A stretch of DNA of 64,000 nucleotides, from the NCBI RefSeq assembly GCF_947495625.1, contig NZ_CANLZW010000005.1:62001-126000 (forward strand). Direction: 5' to 3'. Under the pieces are notes generated by a model, which saw nothing but the letters and a program-made list of their open reading frames with translations, searched no databases and was not told where the DNA came from. This DNA is from an uncultured Cocleimonas sp. (GTDB lineage Bacteria; Pseudomonadota; Gammaproteobacteria; Thiotrichales; Thiotrichaceae). This document shows, piece by piece, positions 1 to 8,924 of the stretch (position 1 is the stretch's first letter; every line of letters begins with the position of its first letter). Both the position numbers and the translations under genes were made by a program.

Positions 1-1
1 C

Positions 2-319
2 CCAGAGCAACGTCAAAGGTTCGCACAGATGAGAGCCAGAAAAACCGAAATGAAACAGCGTATGCGTCAAAGAATACATCACAGTATGAAAAACCGAATG
101 AATCAAGGTATGAATAACGGAATGCCATCAAACGGAATGCCGAATATGAGTATGCCTTCAATGCGTATGCCATCTAGTGAAATGCCGTCATGGGAAATGT
201 ACCAAGGCCAAATGCCAGAGATGAAAATGCCAACTATTGGCAATCCTCCACTGTCTATCCCTGAAATGGAAAAGCCAGAAGCGACAGCTCCAGAAGCAAC
301 ACCGCCAAAGAGTGAGTAA
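2..319 (+). CDS. C-terminal part of a Met/Pro-rich protein (partial)
   Basis: The reading frame is open back to the window edge, so this is probably the 3' part of a longer gene; the first ATG in frame is at 29 but the residues before it (PEQRQRFAQMRARK) continue the same basic, Gln/Arg-rich helix. After about 35 residues the protein becomes a low-complexity series of short units of the form MPSxxMPxxxMP with about 20 methionines, then an acidic Pro/Glu tail. Met-rich periplasmic segments often bind copper(I), and the PEQRQRF stretch recalls the LTxxQ-type helices of small periplasmic stress proteins, but neither function can be shown here. No signal peptide is visible because the N-terminus is missing. 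Product function unknown. Confidence 0.55.
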   Translation, partial: PEQRQRFAQMRARKTEMKQRMRQRIHHSMKNRMNQGMNNGMPSNGMPNMSMPSMRMPSSEMPSWEMYQGQMPEMKMPTIGNPPLSIPEMEKPEATAPEATPPKSE

Positions 320-438
320 CATCTAAAACTCATCAATCAGTTTTCTGGATCGGATAATCTTCTGGTTAAGAACATCGAGTCAAACCTCTTTTTTATGAAA
401 TGTGTAATTAAGAGGGGTGGCTCGATTGTTTTGAGTCA

Positions 439-633
439 ATGAAGCCCTTGTTTGAAAAGATACCTATTGAAAGTTTGGTGTATGCGAATCAAGAAGGGTA
501 TATCGCTAATAATAACAACTCGACCCCCCAAGTGACCCCCCAAGTTACCCCCCAAGTTGAAAAGCTAATTTCTGTGATGGATGAGATAAAGGGGGATGAA
601 GTCTTTAAAAAAATGTGCCTGAGTTCCGCATAA
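439..633 (+). pseudogene. Remnant of a Fic/AlbA-type protein C-terminal region
   Basis: The 64-residue frame contains three tandem TPQV units followed by VEKLISVMDEIKGD. That pattern is the linker and start of a C-terminal winged-helix seen in many Fic family and AlbA_2-domain proteins (established family feature). The catalytic part is absent, and the helix is cut off after about 57 residues: from position 607 the DNA becomes a copy of the dispersed A-tract/G-run repeat described below, which supplies the stop. I read this as a 3' gene fragment disrupted by the repeat. The start at 439 is only the first ATG in the open frame; no good ribosome binding site precedes it. Confidence 0.6.
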
Positions 634-691
634 ATTCTTTAAGTCATTTCAAACAATGAAATAAAAAACCGCCTATAAGTAGGGGGGTGAC
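607..691 (+). repeat. Dispersed G-run element, copy 1 (medium, composite)
   Basis: A-tract and GTGCCTGAG at 607-623, then CGCATAAATTC and a small hairpin (ATTTCA/TGAAAT), directly followed by a complete mini element at 663-691: A6, GCC, stem CCTA, loop TAAG, stem TAGG, then GGGGTGAC. The left block matches copy 10 (30647-30700), which shows that the long form has defined modules. It ends the Fic-like remnant and lies just before the lysE-like gene. Confidence 0.8.
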
Positions 692-756
692 TTTATTTCA
701 CTGTTCCCAACAACTATAAATTGAATCCACTGCATTTCTATCCTACTCTCCGCTTT

Positions 757-1392
757 ATGACTTTTCTAATTATTAATGCCGCGATGTTGGCAGTATTTAT
801 CCCGACTTTTTTGTTCGTTTCTACGACGCCGGGCATGTGTATGACCTTGTCTATGACATTGGGTATGACGATTGGCGTGCGTAAGACATTCTGGATGATG
901 GCGGGCGAGTTGATTGGGGTTGGTTCGGTGGTGGTGTTGTCCATGATCGGGGTGGCTGCGATTATGCTGAAGTACCCGGATTTCTTTACCGTTTTTAAGT
1001 GGGCGGGTGGTTTGTATCTGGGTTATATCGGGATTCAGATGTGGCGTTCTCGTGGACGTTTGGCGATTCAGGAGGTGTCTGAGGAGGGCGTACAGGTTTC
1101 GCGCTTGTCACTGGCAACTCAGGGCTTTGTAACGGCTATCGCTAACCCTAAGGGCTGGGCGTTTTTCGTGGCGTTATTGCCGCCATTTATTGATCAGTCA
1201 TTACCGTTATTGCCGCAGTTGTCTGTGTTGCTATTGATTATTCTAACCATCGAATTTATCTCTTTAACCTTATACGCAATCGGCGGTCAATCGCTGGCGC
1301 ATTTATTACGTGAGCGCAGTAATGTGCGCATTATGAATCGTATTGCGGGTACGCTGATGATTGGCGTGGGTATCTGGCTGATTACAACTTAA
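757..1392 (+). CDS. LysE/RhtB family amino acid exporter
   Basis: Inner-membrane protein of about 211 residues with six hydrophobic segments, the size and layout of the LysE/RhtB superfamily, which exports amino acids or related small solutes. The N-terminal FVSTTPGMCMTLSMTLGMTIG segment occupies the place of the conserved Pro-Gly motif of the family, and ANPKGWAFFVALLPPFI in the middle is the second family signature. An in-frame TTG at 721 would add 12 residues; I prefer the ATG at 757 because homologues start directly before the first membrane helix, but neither start has a strong ribosome binding site. The upstream 60 bases hold the first dispersed repeat. Substrate not deducible. Confidence 0.85.
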   Translation: MTFLIINAAMLAVFIPTFLFVSTTPGMCMTLSMTLGMTIGVRKTFWMMAGELIGVGSVVVLSMIGVAAIMLKYPDFFTVFKWAGGLYLGYIGIQMWRSRGRLAIQEVSEEGVQVSRLSLATQGFVTAIANPKGWAFFVALLPPFIDQSLPLLPQLSVLLLIILTIEFISLTLYAIGGQSLAHLLRERSNVRIMNRIAGTLMIGVGIWLITT

Positions 1393-1436
1393 ACGATATA
1401 GGTAATACACGTATTGTTAGCGTAGAGTTTTTTAGA

Positions 1437-2609
1437 TTAGATTAGAGATTGGCTTAATGCCGCTGGCATCTCTTTTTTACTGTGTTGCTTGTCGACATAC
1501 ATGCGATTGTCAGCGACCTTTATTAATGCTTCGGTATCTTTCCCATCTTCTGGATAATTGGCAATACCGATACTGGTTCCTACATGTAATTTACAGCCGT
1601 TAAATGCGATATGTGAGGTGATAACGGCTCTTAATCTGTTGCAGAGATTTTTGATGTATAAATCAGAATAATTATCCGTTTTTATGGCTATCAAAAACTC
1701 ATCTCCACCTAAGCGAGCAACGTAGTCGTCTTTTTTAATCGTTGTCTTTAATCGTTTTGCAGTGACTTCCAGTACTTTATCGCCTGAATTATGCCCATAG
1801 GTATCGTTAATTTTTTTGAAGCCATTCAGGTCGATAAACACCAGCGTTAAATGAGTGTTATTTTCTTCTGCTACTTTGACTGCTTTATTTAAAAGTTTAG
1901 TGATATGACGTCGATTTGGGATGCCCGTTAACATATCCAGATTTGCACGTGATTTTTGCTTTTTTGCTTCTTGCGTTTTAACTAACAAATTATCTTCAAA
2001 GGTTTGTTTAAGCAGTATATTTTTTTTGATCAGAATGTCTCTGATAATTTGTGCTATTGAGGCAATGATTAGGACATTAATCATGTAAAAAACCTGCCCT
2101 ATAAATGCGATGGATTTACCGCCTGATGTGTCTTGATGGAAATAGATTTTGATAATTGCAAATGTCGCGATTAAACCGACACTCATAATGAATGGATATT
2201 TTATCGGTAGATAACTCCAGGTGAAGGACATGAAGATTAACCCCATGAGAGCGGCAAAATACATGTCATGAGAATAATCTCCTTCTTGTGATATTAGGAT
2301 GGCATAACTGATTGCGATGCCTGAAACCGTATATCCCGACATCATGATTTTGTTGTAATGTTTTTGAAAGAATTCTTGTTTGAAGGTTGATGCAAATATC
2401 GCGGCGTATAATAAAAAGTTAGCCATTCTCGGGGGGTAGAGTGCGTCTAACATCTCTTCAGATAGCCCGAAAAAGTCAATAATTGAATAAAGCCCATAAA
2501 GCAACGTGCCTAGTAAAACCACCAGGCGTGTTGAATGAGTCTTTTCTTCTTTAAGATTATCTCCAAAAGGAATAACTCTATATTTTGAAATGGCTGAGAT
2601 GAGTTTCAC
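1437..2609 (-). CDS. Membrane-bound diguanylate cyclase (GGDEF), paralogue A
   Basis: 390 residues: about six N-terminal membrane helices (roughly residues 28-190), a short coiled linker, then a C-terminal GGDEF domain (about 215-380). The active-site motif GGDEF is intact (ARLGGDEFLIAIKT), so it should make cyclic di-GMP from two GTP. Five residues upstream the product-inhibition site reads KKDD instead of RxxD, suggesting weak or absent feedback inhibition (inference). The membrane domain carries GDYSHDMYFAALM and YLPIKY, shared with the next gene, so the two are tandem paralogues. The signal sensed is unknown. It is transcribed after the second cyclase, with about 160 AT-rich bases between them. 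Confidence 0.9.
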   Translation of the reverse strand: MKLISAISKYRVIPFGDNLKEEKTHSTRLVVLLGTLLYGLYSIIDFFGLSEEMLDALYPPRMANFLLYAAIFASTFKQEFFQKHYNKIMMSGYTVSGIAISYAILISQEGDYSHDMYFAALMGLIFMSFTWSYLPIKYPFIMSVGLIATFAIIKIYFHQDTSGGKSIAFIGQVFYMINVLIIASIAQIIRDILIKKNILLKQTFEDNLLVKTQEAKKQKSRANLDMLTGIPNRRHITKLLNKAVKVAEENNTHLTLVFIDLNGFKKINDTYGHNSGDKVLEVTAKRLKTTIKKDDYVARLGGDEFLIAIKTDNYSDLYIKNLCNRLRAVITSHIAFNGCKLHVGTSIGIANYPEDGKDTEALIKVADNRMYVDKQHSKKEMPAALSQSLI

Positions 2610-2768
2610 AATATTTTAGTGTTTTATAATTTTGACTTTTTCATAGGTGATTCAATAGATAATGAAATGAAAGATTCATCAGATAAGCCAATCTTAGAAT
2701 TATATTTAGTGATTGAGTCTGATCTGGTTTTAGTCATCTTTTATTTATGATCGTTTTTAGGCTAAATT

Positions 2769-3908
2769 TTATATTTTCTTACCTTCTTTTTTATCTATAT
2801 ACATATGTTTATCTGCATTTTTCATCAATGCTTCAATGTTGTTACCGTCATCGGGGTAGGTGGCGTAACCAATACTCACGCCAACTTGCAGTTTATTTTT
2901 CTTAATGGTCATCGGGGTTGATATGTTTTCTTTGATATTCGCGCAGAGTGTGTTGATGTATTTTTTAGAGAAATGATCAGCTTTGAAACCCATCAGGAAC
3001 TCATCTCCGCCTAATCGAGCCAGGTAATCTCCTTCTCTTATACTATTTAAACGCTGCGCCGTGACTTTCAGGACTTTATCTCCTATGCCATGACCGTAGG
3101 TATCATTAATCTCTTTGAAACCGTCTAAATCCATAAAGATTAATATGAGTAAGGTGTTAGTTTGTTCCGCCTCTTTTAAAGCCTTTTGCAGACATTCTGT
3201 AATATAGAGTCGATTAGGAATACCTGTTAGATCATCCAGATTGGCAAGTATTTCTTGCCTCTTTGCTTCCTGTGCTTGTTCATCTGCTAATTGTTTTAGG
3301 TTGTTATGTAACCTCAGGTTTTTATAGATTATCGTATCTCTAATGCGTTGTGCTTGCGATGCTATTACTGCAACAGATGTCAGATAGAATACATGTAAAA
3401 CTAGTGTAAGTAGTCTGGTGCCTTCGATGTCTTTATGTACAAAAACTTTGATCAGGACATAATTAAGCGTAAAAATTGCGCATATCAAAATCGAGTATTT
3501 TATCGGCAAATAATTCCAGGAAAATGCAGTGATCACCAATATCATGAGTGCCGCGAAATACAAATCATAAGAGTAATCGCCCGGTTGCGCTACATAAAAA
3601 CCGACGGTCAAAATCACACCAGAACTTATATAGCCAAACATCACCAGCTTGTTGTAATGTTTGGAAAATAGCTCTTTTTTAAACGTAAGCACAAATAACA
3701 TGGTCAGTACGATTAAAATAGTAGCCCTTACCGGATATATTATTGCCAGTTTTTCTTTGGATAAACCCTGTGAATTAAAATAGGTGTATAGCAAAAAAAA
3801 GAATACGCCGAGTACTAATATGACTCGGGTGGAATTAACTTTTTCATCCAACACACTATGGTTGAAAGACGTTACTTCTTCTGTTGTAGGTTTAGGGGTT
3901 ATTTTCAT
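2769..3908 (-). CDS. Membrane-bound diguanylate cyclase (GGDEF), paralogue B
   Basis: 379 residues with the same plan as its neighbour: six predicted membrane helices, a short helical linker rich in Gln/Glu, and a GGDEF domain with the intact motif in LARLGGDEFLMGFK. Here the RxxD inhibition site is complete (REGD before YLARL), so unlike paralogue A it is expected to be subject to cyclic di-GMP feedback. The sensor domains share GDYS-D-YFAALM and the YLPIKY block. The pair arose by local duplication and now differs in sequence and in the inhibition site. Start at the ATG at 3908, where an MKITPKP N-terminus is plausible; no clear ribosome binding site was seen. Confidence 0.9.
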   Translation of the reverse strand: MKITPKPTTEEVTSFNHSVLDEKVNSTRVILVLGVFFFLLYTYFNSQGLSKEKLAIIYPVRATILIVLTMLFVLTFKKELFSKHYNKLVMFGYISSGVILTVGFYVAQPGDYSYDLYFAALMILVITAFSWNYLPIKYSILICAIFTLNYVLIKVFVHKDIEGTRLLTLVLHVFYLTSVAVIASQAQRIRDTIIYKNLRLHNNLKQLADEQAQEAKRQEILANLDDLTGIPNRLYITECLQKALKEAEQTNTLLILIFMDLDGFKEINDTYGHGIGDKVLKVTAQRLNSIREGDYLARLGGDEFLMGFKADHFSKKYINTLCANIKENISTPMTIKKNKLQVGVSIGYATYPDDGNNIEALMKNADKHMYIDKKEGKKI

Positions 3909-4124
3909 TTTTTAAAATGATGCTTATAATTATTATTTTGCACACAAATATATTGTTGTTAATATCTGATGGTAAATGTAAATACCCATTGACGCTATTT
4001 TTTCTGATATATGGTCAAATCAATCAATCTGATATTTTTATCAAACGAAAAAATACCCAAAGGTATAAGCAAGAAGGTTGGGTGGAACTGGGTTTGCTTG
4101 ATCTCAGTTTTAATAAACTTTTTT

Positions 4125-4288
4125 AAAAAAGCCTATATCCAAGAATGAAAAAACTGCTTCGCAAAGCATAAATTATTCGGCTACGCCTCACCCTGATGGG
4201 TCAGCTAAAGCTTTAGTCTCGCAAGCTCGGCTCCAATATCGGTTTTAGAGAACAAAAACGAGTTGTCATTCATAAGTAGGGGGGTGAC
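4125..4288 (+). repeat. Dispersed G-run element, copy 2 (long form)
   Basis: About 160 bp. It starts with A6-GCCTA, contains the conserved block TATTCGGCTACGCCTCACCC, an ACCC/GGGT hairpin, an AGCTAAAGCT palindrome and CTCGCAAGCTCGGCTC, then a T-rich/A-rich arm pair and the right end ATAAGTAGG plus GGGGTGAC. It is nearly collinear with copy 9 at 27383-27523. It fills the gap between diguanylate cyclase B and the next minus-strand gene. Confidence 0.85.
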
Positions 4289-4327
4289 TGAATTCAACAA
4301 GTAAATACAATGTTATCTCAACATGAA

Positions 4328-4819
4328 CTATCTTAAAGTCCCTGTCAATTGTTCTACTTTGTTAAGAAACATAATCGCCGTGACTTTTCCTGCGGCAACT
4401 TTTACCACGGTTACAAATTCTTTTTTACGCGGGATAAAGGCTACTTTTGCTGATTTTTTCGCGAGTAAAATATCATAAGGACGTTTCTTCATTTTTGGGA
4501 TGGCGAACATTTTGGTAATCAGTGAAGGCATGCCGCTGATATCTGCGACAAAGTAAGCTTTATTTTTTGTCAGATAGTCTGCTTCTTGTTTCAATATAAA
4601 ATCATTGATTAATGCTGATGGCGCTTTCTCAACCGCAAATAAGAGTGTCTTAACATCTTTGCCAATTTTTACGGACTTGCCATGTTGTGTTTTAAGTTCG
4701 AGTGGCGGAAGTATGCTTCCCACTTGTAACTTTTTTATAGAAGCATCCATTTCAGATGTATCTGCATAGGAGACAAAGCTAAGTAACAATAGGCTACTGA
4801 TTAAGATATTTTTGAGCAT
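4328..4819 (-). CDS. Secreted thioredoxin-like protein of unknown function
   Basis: 163 residues with a clear N-terminal signal peptide (MLKN, hydrophobic stretch, cleavage near SYA-DT). The mature part starts VGSILPPLELKTQHGKSVKI, which resembles the first strand of AhpC/TSA or YtfJ-like thioredoxin-fold proteins (PpF-L-hGk pattern), but no CxxC pair or other cysteine is visible, so it is probably not a disulfide oxidoreductase. It is basic overall. It lies downstream of and in the same direction as the rhodanese-Spy gene, with a terminator hairpin between them, so co-function in periplasmic sulfur or redox chemistry is possible but unproven. Confidence 0.6.
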   Translation of the reverse strand: MLKNILISSLLLLSFVSYADTSEMDASIKKLQVGSILPPLELKTQHGKSVKIGKDVKTLLFAVEKAPSALINDFILKQEADYLTKNKAYFVADISGMPSLITKMFAIPKMKKRPYDILLAKKSAKVAFIPRKKEFVTVVKVAAGKVTAIMFLNKVEQLTGTLR

Positions 4820-4836
4820 TTTAAAATCCTAATTGT

Positions 4837-4866
4837 AAAAACCCAGACCAATTAGTCTGGGTTTTT
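4837..4866. terminator. Bidirectional rho-independent terminator
   Basis: Perfect 11-bp stem AAAACCCAGAC / GTCTGGGTTTT with a 6-base loop and T-runs on both strands. It lies downstream of the rhodanese gene (minus strand), which it probably terminates, before the start of the next minus-strand gene. Confidence 0.8.
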
Positions 4867-4946
4867 ATTACAAAGTTATCTAAATTTTGTTAAACATACA
4901 TCGCATTAAAAGGTATGAATAATAAAACCTGACAACGTTTCTATCA

Positions 4947-5978
4947 CTAAAGTGATGCGTGTTGAGTGCCTGCAGATTGCTTCAGTTTAACCAGCTTATT
5001 CCACTGCTCGGTAGATAGAATTTTACGGATATTGTCACGACAGTCAGTTTTTGAGGCTGCTATCTTCATGCGTAAATCAGCCATTTCGCTATATTTTTTC
5101 ATCAATGTTGGCTTATCTGCTCCATTCATAGATGCCAATGCCAGGCTGTTTTCAATCGCAACAATCTTTTTAACAACGTTTGCTGTTTTCTCATTATTGG
5201 CCGCAACCCAGCTTTTTAATTTTTCTGTTTGTTCAGCGCTTAGCGCAAGGTTTTTGGCATTCTTCATCAATACTGGCATGTAGTTAGGCATTGGATTAGC
5301 GTGATTTAGCATGCTCAGGAATTTTGCTCTTTCAGCGGCAGCTTTGTCGATATTTTCTGATTTAATATCATTGTTAGTTACAGTTTGACTAGCAGGCTCG
5401 ATGTACATTTTTTCTTTATTGAGTTTGTAACTCCAGGGAAGACCTGAATTTTTCCAGCCATTTTTTAAACGCCAGTTTTTCTTATCACCTTCTTTAAGAC
5501 TTCCACCTTCAAAACCATCAGTCACCACATAGACATTTTTATAGCCTTTGTTTTCCAGTAGTTTAGTCGCCGGAGCACCACGAGTTCCACCAGAACGACA
5601 CATGATAGCAATAGGAGCATCTTTGCTTAAACCACGCGCCTGTAGCGCAGCAGCAAGATCTTGCTCAAAGTGAGTATTAAGCTTCATATTAAAAACAGGT
5701 TTCTTTTTATGCCATGCACTGCGGTCAGCTGTTTTAAAGGGAATGTTGATATCTACCACATCCGAAAATCCGGTAAACATGATTTCGACAGGATCACGAA
5801 CATCAACCAATAGCATTTTATCGCCAAGCTTTTGCTTCATCGCAGCTGCTTCTGTTGAGTCTACATATAATCCCCAGCTGGTTTGTTTATCCAACGCTTT
5901 TGGTGCCTCAGCCGCTTGAAGAGAGTTTGCAGAAATACACGCTGCAAGTAGTAAAGGTGTTATCAATCTATATTTCAT
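4947..5978 (-). CDS. Periplasmic rhodanese-domain protein with Spy/LTxxQ-like C-terminus
   Basis: 343 residues. A signal peptide (residues 1-22, cleavage near LQAAEA) is followed by a rhodanese domain (about 45-185) with LLVDVRDP and the active-site loop CRSGGTR, whose cysteine would carry the persulfide. The C-terminal half (about 230-335) is helical and has LSAEQTEKLKSW and LSTEQWNKLVKLK, the repeated L-S/T-xxQ pattern of Spy/CpxP-type periplasmic chaperones. Family knowledge suggests sulfur transfer in the periplasm; the helical tail could bind a client or metal (inference). Rhodanese plus an LTxxQ-like tail is an unusual combination. About 290 bases without a gene precede it. Confidence 0.8.
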   Translation of the reverse strand: MKYRLITPLLLAACISANSLQAAEAPKALDKQTSWGLYVDSTEAAAMKQKLGDKMLLVDVRDPVEIMFTGFSDVVDINIPFKTADRSAWHKKKPVFNMKLNTHFEQDLAAALQARGLSKDAPIAIMCRSGGTRGAPATKLLENKGYKNVYVVTDGFEGGSLKEGDKKNWRLKNGWKNSGLPWSYKLNKEKMYIEPASQTVTNNDIKSENIDKAAAERAKFLSMLNHANPMPNYMPVLMKNAKNLALSAEQTEKLKSWVAANNEKTANVVKKIVAIENSLALASMNGADKPTLMKKYSEMADLRMKIAASKTDCRDNIRKILSTEQWNKLVKLKQSAGTQHASL

Positions 5979-6271
5979 TGCTAATTTCCTACAGTAATTT
6001 GTGTTTTACGATTAAGTTGTGAGAGCGATCGTAGTGGAATAAATGCTGAAACACTTTGATAAAACACAATCTGTAAAAAAAAATGAATGATTAGAAATAG
6101 AGAAGGTGATGAACATCAGAGGGGGACTATACATATTACTGAAACAAATGATCTGTATTTATCTAATACGTATTTACCGCAATTTATTTCGTAATAGACC
6201 GAATTGTATTAGTGAAGGCTTATGCGCAATTATCATTACAGGAATTAATAATTTTTTGATGTAGAAAAGTC

Positions 6272-6653
6272 ATGAGAATCGAAGAAATGAACAAAGATTT
6301 AAAACGTGCATATCAAACTATGGTGGATACGGTTGAAGATCTTGTTGTAAATCAGGGCGAAAATTTACAACAGGCGATGAATACCGCCGAAGAAAAATTG
6401 AAAGAGTGGAAAGAATTAAGTAAAGAAGAAGTAGAAGTAATTAACTCAGAGTTTAAGTATGATTTTAAAAAAACTGGAAGATAATTTGAGTGAATCCAGA
6501 GAAACTTACAAAGAAGCATTCAAAAAAGATGCTGCTTATGTAACGGATTCTGTCTGGAGCAATTCTCAGGCAGATTTTTTAAAAGAGTCTATTGCTGAGG
6601 ATTCAGACTGGGCGGTTGTTGTAGATCATCTGAACGTTTTGTTACGCGACTAA
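6272..6653 (+). pseudogene. Frameshifted, truncated DUF1451-like paralogue
   Basis: The first 65 codons are almost identical to the gene at 10334, but the run after GATTTT has seven A residues instead of six, so translation ends at 6484 in KKTGR. The original frame continues from about 6459 (KKLEDNLSESRETYKEAFKK) to 6653, then diverges from the paralogue after DSVWS and stops after about 30 unrelated residues. The ribosome binding site is also degraded: GTAGAAAAG here against GGAGAAAAG upstream of the intact copy. Both changes point to a dead duplicate, although slippage on the A7 run could restore a product of about 127 residues. Confidence 0.75.
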
Positions 6654-6715
6654 CTGACTATTGAAATCTAAGGAAATCAAAAGTATTTCGATGTAAAAAT
6701 GATGAATTAAAAATT

Positions 6716-6754
6716 ACAGCTAAAGCTACGGAAGTTGGCTTTAGCTGTTTTTAT
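6716..6754 (+). terminator. Rho-independent terminator
   Basis: Stem ACAGCTAAAGC / GCTTTAGCTGT (11 bp, perfect) followed by a T5 run. It lies downstream of the broken DUF1451-like gene and upstream of the PCMT fusion gene. Confidence 0.8.
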
Positions 6755-6933
6755 TTGCCTCTGCTTTCTAAGCTCTCTCTCTCTCAATACTACTCACCTT
6801 TATAACTAAAATCTCTCCCATAATTGATGATTATCAAATTAAAGTTATTGCTAAGTGGTAACTTAGATAGCGATTAATCAATGATTGATCGTAGATGTTT
6901 GCTTGTTTCTGAATACAAAGAAGGAGCTTTATC

Positions 6934-8919
6934 ATGGGTAAGTTTGAAGATTTAAGAAAACAAATGATCGACTATCAACTGGAAGCACGTGGATTGCATA
7001 GTCAGTCGGTGTTAGAAGCTGTAAGCGCGGTTCCCCGTGAAGAATTTGTACCGACAGATCTGGTAGAGTTCGCCTATAAGGACACAGCTCTCCCCATTGA
7101 AGCCAATCAAACTATTTCACAGCCTTATATCGTTGCACTTATGACAGCAGCACTAGAATTAAAGCCATGGGAGAAAGCATTAGAAGTAGGTACCGGCTCT
7201 GGTTATGCGGCCGCTGTTCTCGCTGAGATCGCTAAAGAAGTCTATACCATTGAGCGTCATAAAATTCTTGCTGATACCGCACGATCCCGACTTCAGGATT
7301 TGGGTTATCAGAATGTCCATGTTTTATATGGCGATGGCACCTTGGGTTGGCCAGAAAATGCCCCTTTTGATGCGATTATAGTGGCAGCCGGCGGTCCAGT
7401 TGTACCAGAAGCGCTTAAGCAGCAACTAGCCATAGGTGGGCGTTTAGTTATCCCGGTAGGATCTTCATTACAAACTCAAACACTGGTGCGTGTACGACGC
7501 ATTAATGAAACTGAATTTGAACAAGAAGATTTAGGCGCTGTACGTTTTGTTCCCCTAATAGGTGCAGCAGGTTGGGAAGATGAGATAGCAGAAACTCCTG
7601 CTAAAGAAAAAATCGAAGAAACATTACCCGAACTGATTTATAAGTCGAGTGAGCATTTTGCCCGTATTGATCAGGTCAATCTGGATAATCTCATGGAACG
7701 CATCGGAGGTAGCCGAATTGTGTTGCTGGGGGAAGCCTCACATGGGACCGCCGAGTTTTATGAAATGCGAGCTCGCATCACTAAAGAATTGATTGAGAAG
7801 AAAGGTTTTACAAGTGTTGCAGTAGAAGCCGATTGGCCCGATGCAGCGCATATCAATCAATATATTCATGGTATCGAGTCAGATCCCTTGCTGGAAAGTA
7901 AACCATTTTCGCGTTTCCCAACCTGGATGTGGGCAAATCATTCAGTACTGGAATTTAGCCACTGGTTAAAAAATCATAACGATAATTTAGACAGTGTAAA
8001 TGAGAAAGTCAGTTTCTATGGTCTGGATTTATACAGTCTGTTTAGTTCTATTGAAGCAGTGTTGGGGTATCTGGATAAAGTTGATCCTGCAACTGCGGAA
8101 GTTGCGCGAACCCGTTATGGTTGTTTAATGCCTTGGTCTGATGATTTAGGCATGTATAGTCAGGTTACTATCACCAAGCAATATAGGGAGTGTGAAGAGG
8201 ACGTAATTGCCACCTTACGGGATCTTCTTGCAAAAAGAATTGAGTATTCACAGGCAGATGGCGAACAGTTCTTTAATGCAGAACAGAATGCCCGTTTGGT
8301 AAAGAATGCGGAGCGTTACTATCGCACTATGTACTATGCGGAGAACAATTCATGGAATCAGCGTGACCAGCACATGTTTGAAACGTTGCAGTCTGTGATA
8401 GCGCATCGGGGTCCTAAAGCAAAAGTCGTGATTTGGGAACATAACTCACATATCGGTGACGCCAGAGCTACCCAGATGAGTGCTCGTGGAGAATTAAATA
8501 TTGGTCAGCTAGCGCGTGAGGAATATGGCAATGATGCCTACCTGATTGGTTTTGGTACCGATCATGGCACCGTAGCTGCGGCATCAGAATGGGGAGGGCC
8601 AATGGAAGTCAAGCAAGTCCAGCCATCTCATATAGATAGTTACGAACGAGTGTGTCATGAAGTGAAAACGGATAACTTCCTATTGCCACTGCGTAATCCA
8701 TTGCAACAAATTACCCGCAAAAAACTTTTAGCAGAACGGCTAGAGCGTGCAATCGGCGTTATCTATAGACCCGAAACCGAATTACAAAGTCATTATTTTT
8801 ATGCCTGTCTGCCAAATCAATTTGATGAATATATCTGGTTTGATGAAACCCGTGCAGTGGTTCCATTAACCAAAGAAACAAGCAAAGGAATTCCAGATAC
8901 ATTTCCATTTGGACTGTAA
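6934..8919 (+). CDS. Protein-L-isoaspartate methyltransferase-erythromycin esterase fusion
   Basis: 661 residues in two domains. Residues 1-215 form a PCMT-type methyltransferase: EVGTGSGYAA (about 84-93) is the S-adenosylmethionine loop, and QTISQPYIVALM is the family's substrate-side motif, so it should methylate isoaspartyl residues in damaged proteins. Residues 235-655 are an erythromycin esterase homologue with GEASHGT (about 266-272), VEADWPD and EHNSHIGD (about 502-509), which hold the Glu/His residues of that family. This fusion recurs in proteobacterial stress loci (established). A strong AGAAGGAG site lies 8 bases before the ATG. The next gene starts 5 bases after the stop, implying one operon. 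The esterase substrate is unknown; macrolide resistance should not be assumed. Confidence 0.9.
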   Translation: MGKFEDLRKQMIDYQLEARGLHSQSVLEAVSAVPREEFVPTDLVEFAYKDTALPIEANQTISQPYIVALMTAALELKPWEKALEVGTGSGYAAAVLAEIAKEVYTIERHKILADTARSRLQDLGYQNVHVLYGDGTLGWPENAPFDAIIVAAGGPVVPEALKQQLAIGGRLVIPVGSSLQTQTLVRVRRINETEFEQEDLGAVRFVPLIGAAGWEDEIAETPAKEKIEETLPELIYKSSEHFARIDQVNLDNLMERIGGSRIVLLGEASHGTAEFYEMRARITKELIEKKGFTSVAVEADWPDAAHINQYIHGIESDPLLESKPFSRFPTWMWANHSVLEFSHWLKNHNDNLDSVNEKVSFYGLDLYSLFSSIEAVLGYLDKVDPATAEVARTRYGCLMPWSDDLGMYSQVTITKQYRECEEDVIATLRDLLAKRIEYSQADGEQFFNAEQNARLVKNAERYYRTMYYAENNSWNQRDQHMFETLQSVIAHRGPKAKVVIWEHNSHIGDARATQMSARGELNIGQLAREEYGNDAYLIGFGTDHGTVAAASEWGGPMEVKQVQPSHIDSYERVCHEVKTDNFLLPLRNPLQQITRKKLLAERLERAIGVIYRPETELQSHYFYACLPNQFDEYIWFDETRAVVPLTKETSKGIPDTFPFGL

Positions 8920-8924
8920 TTCCG

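Noticed and set aside
387-432. CCTCTT...AAGAGGGGTGGC hairpin as a twentieth copy of the dispersed repeat
   Set aside because: No A-tract/GTG left end and the G-run and terminal TGAC are not kept; too degenerate to count, though it may be an old copy.
521-560. Three C-runs spaced by 12 bases, looking like a short tandem or CRISPR-like repeat
   Set aside because: They are codons for three TPQV units in a Fic-type linker; the spacing is codon-driven.
3917-4126. 69-codon plus-strand ORF
   Set aside because: AT-rich, no ribosome binding site, no recognisable protein features, and it runs up to the edge of a repeat copy.
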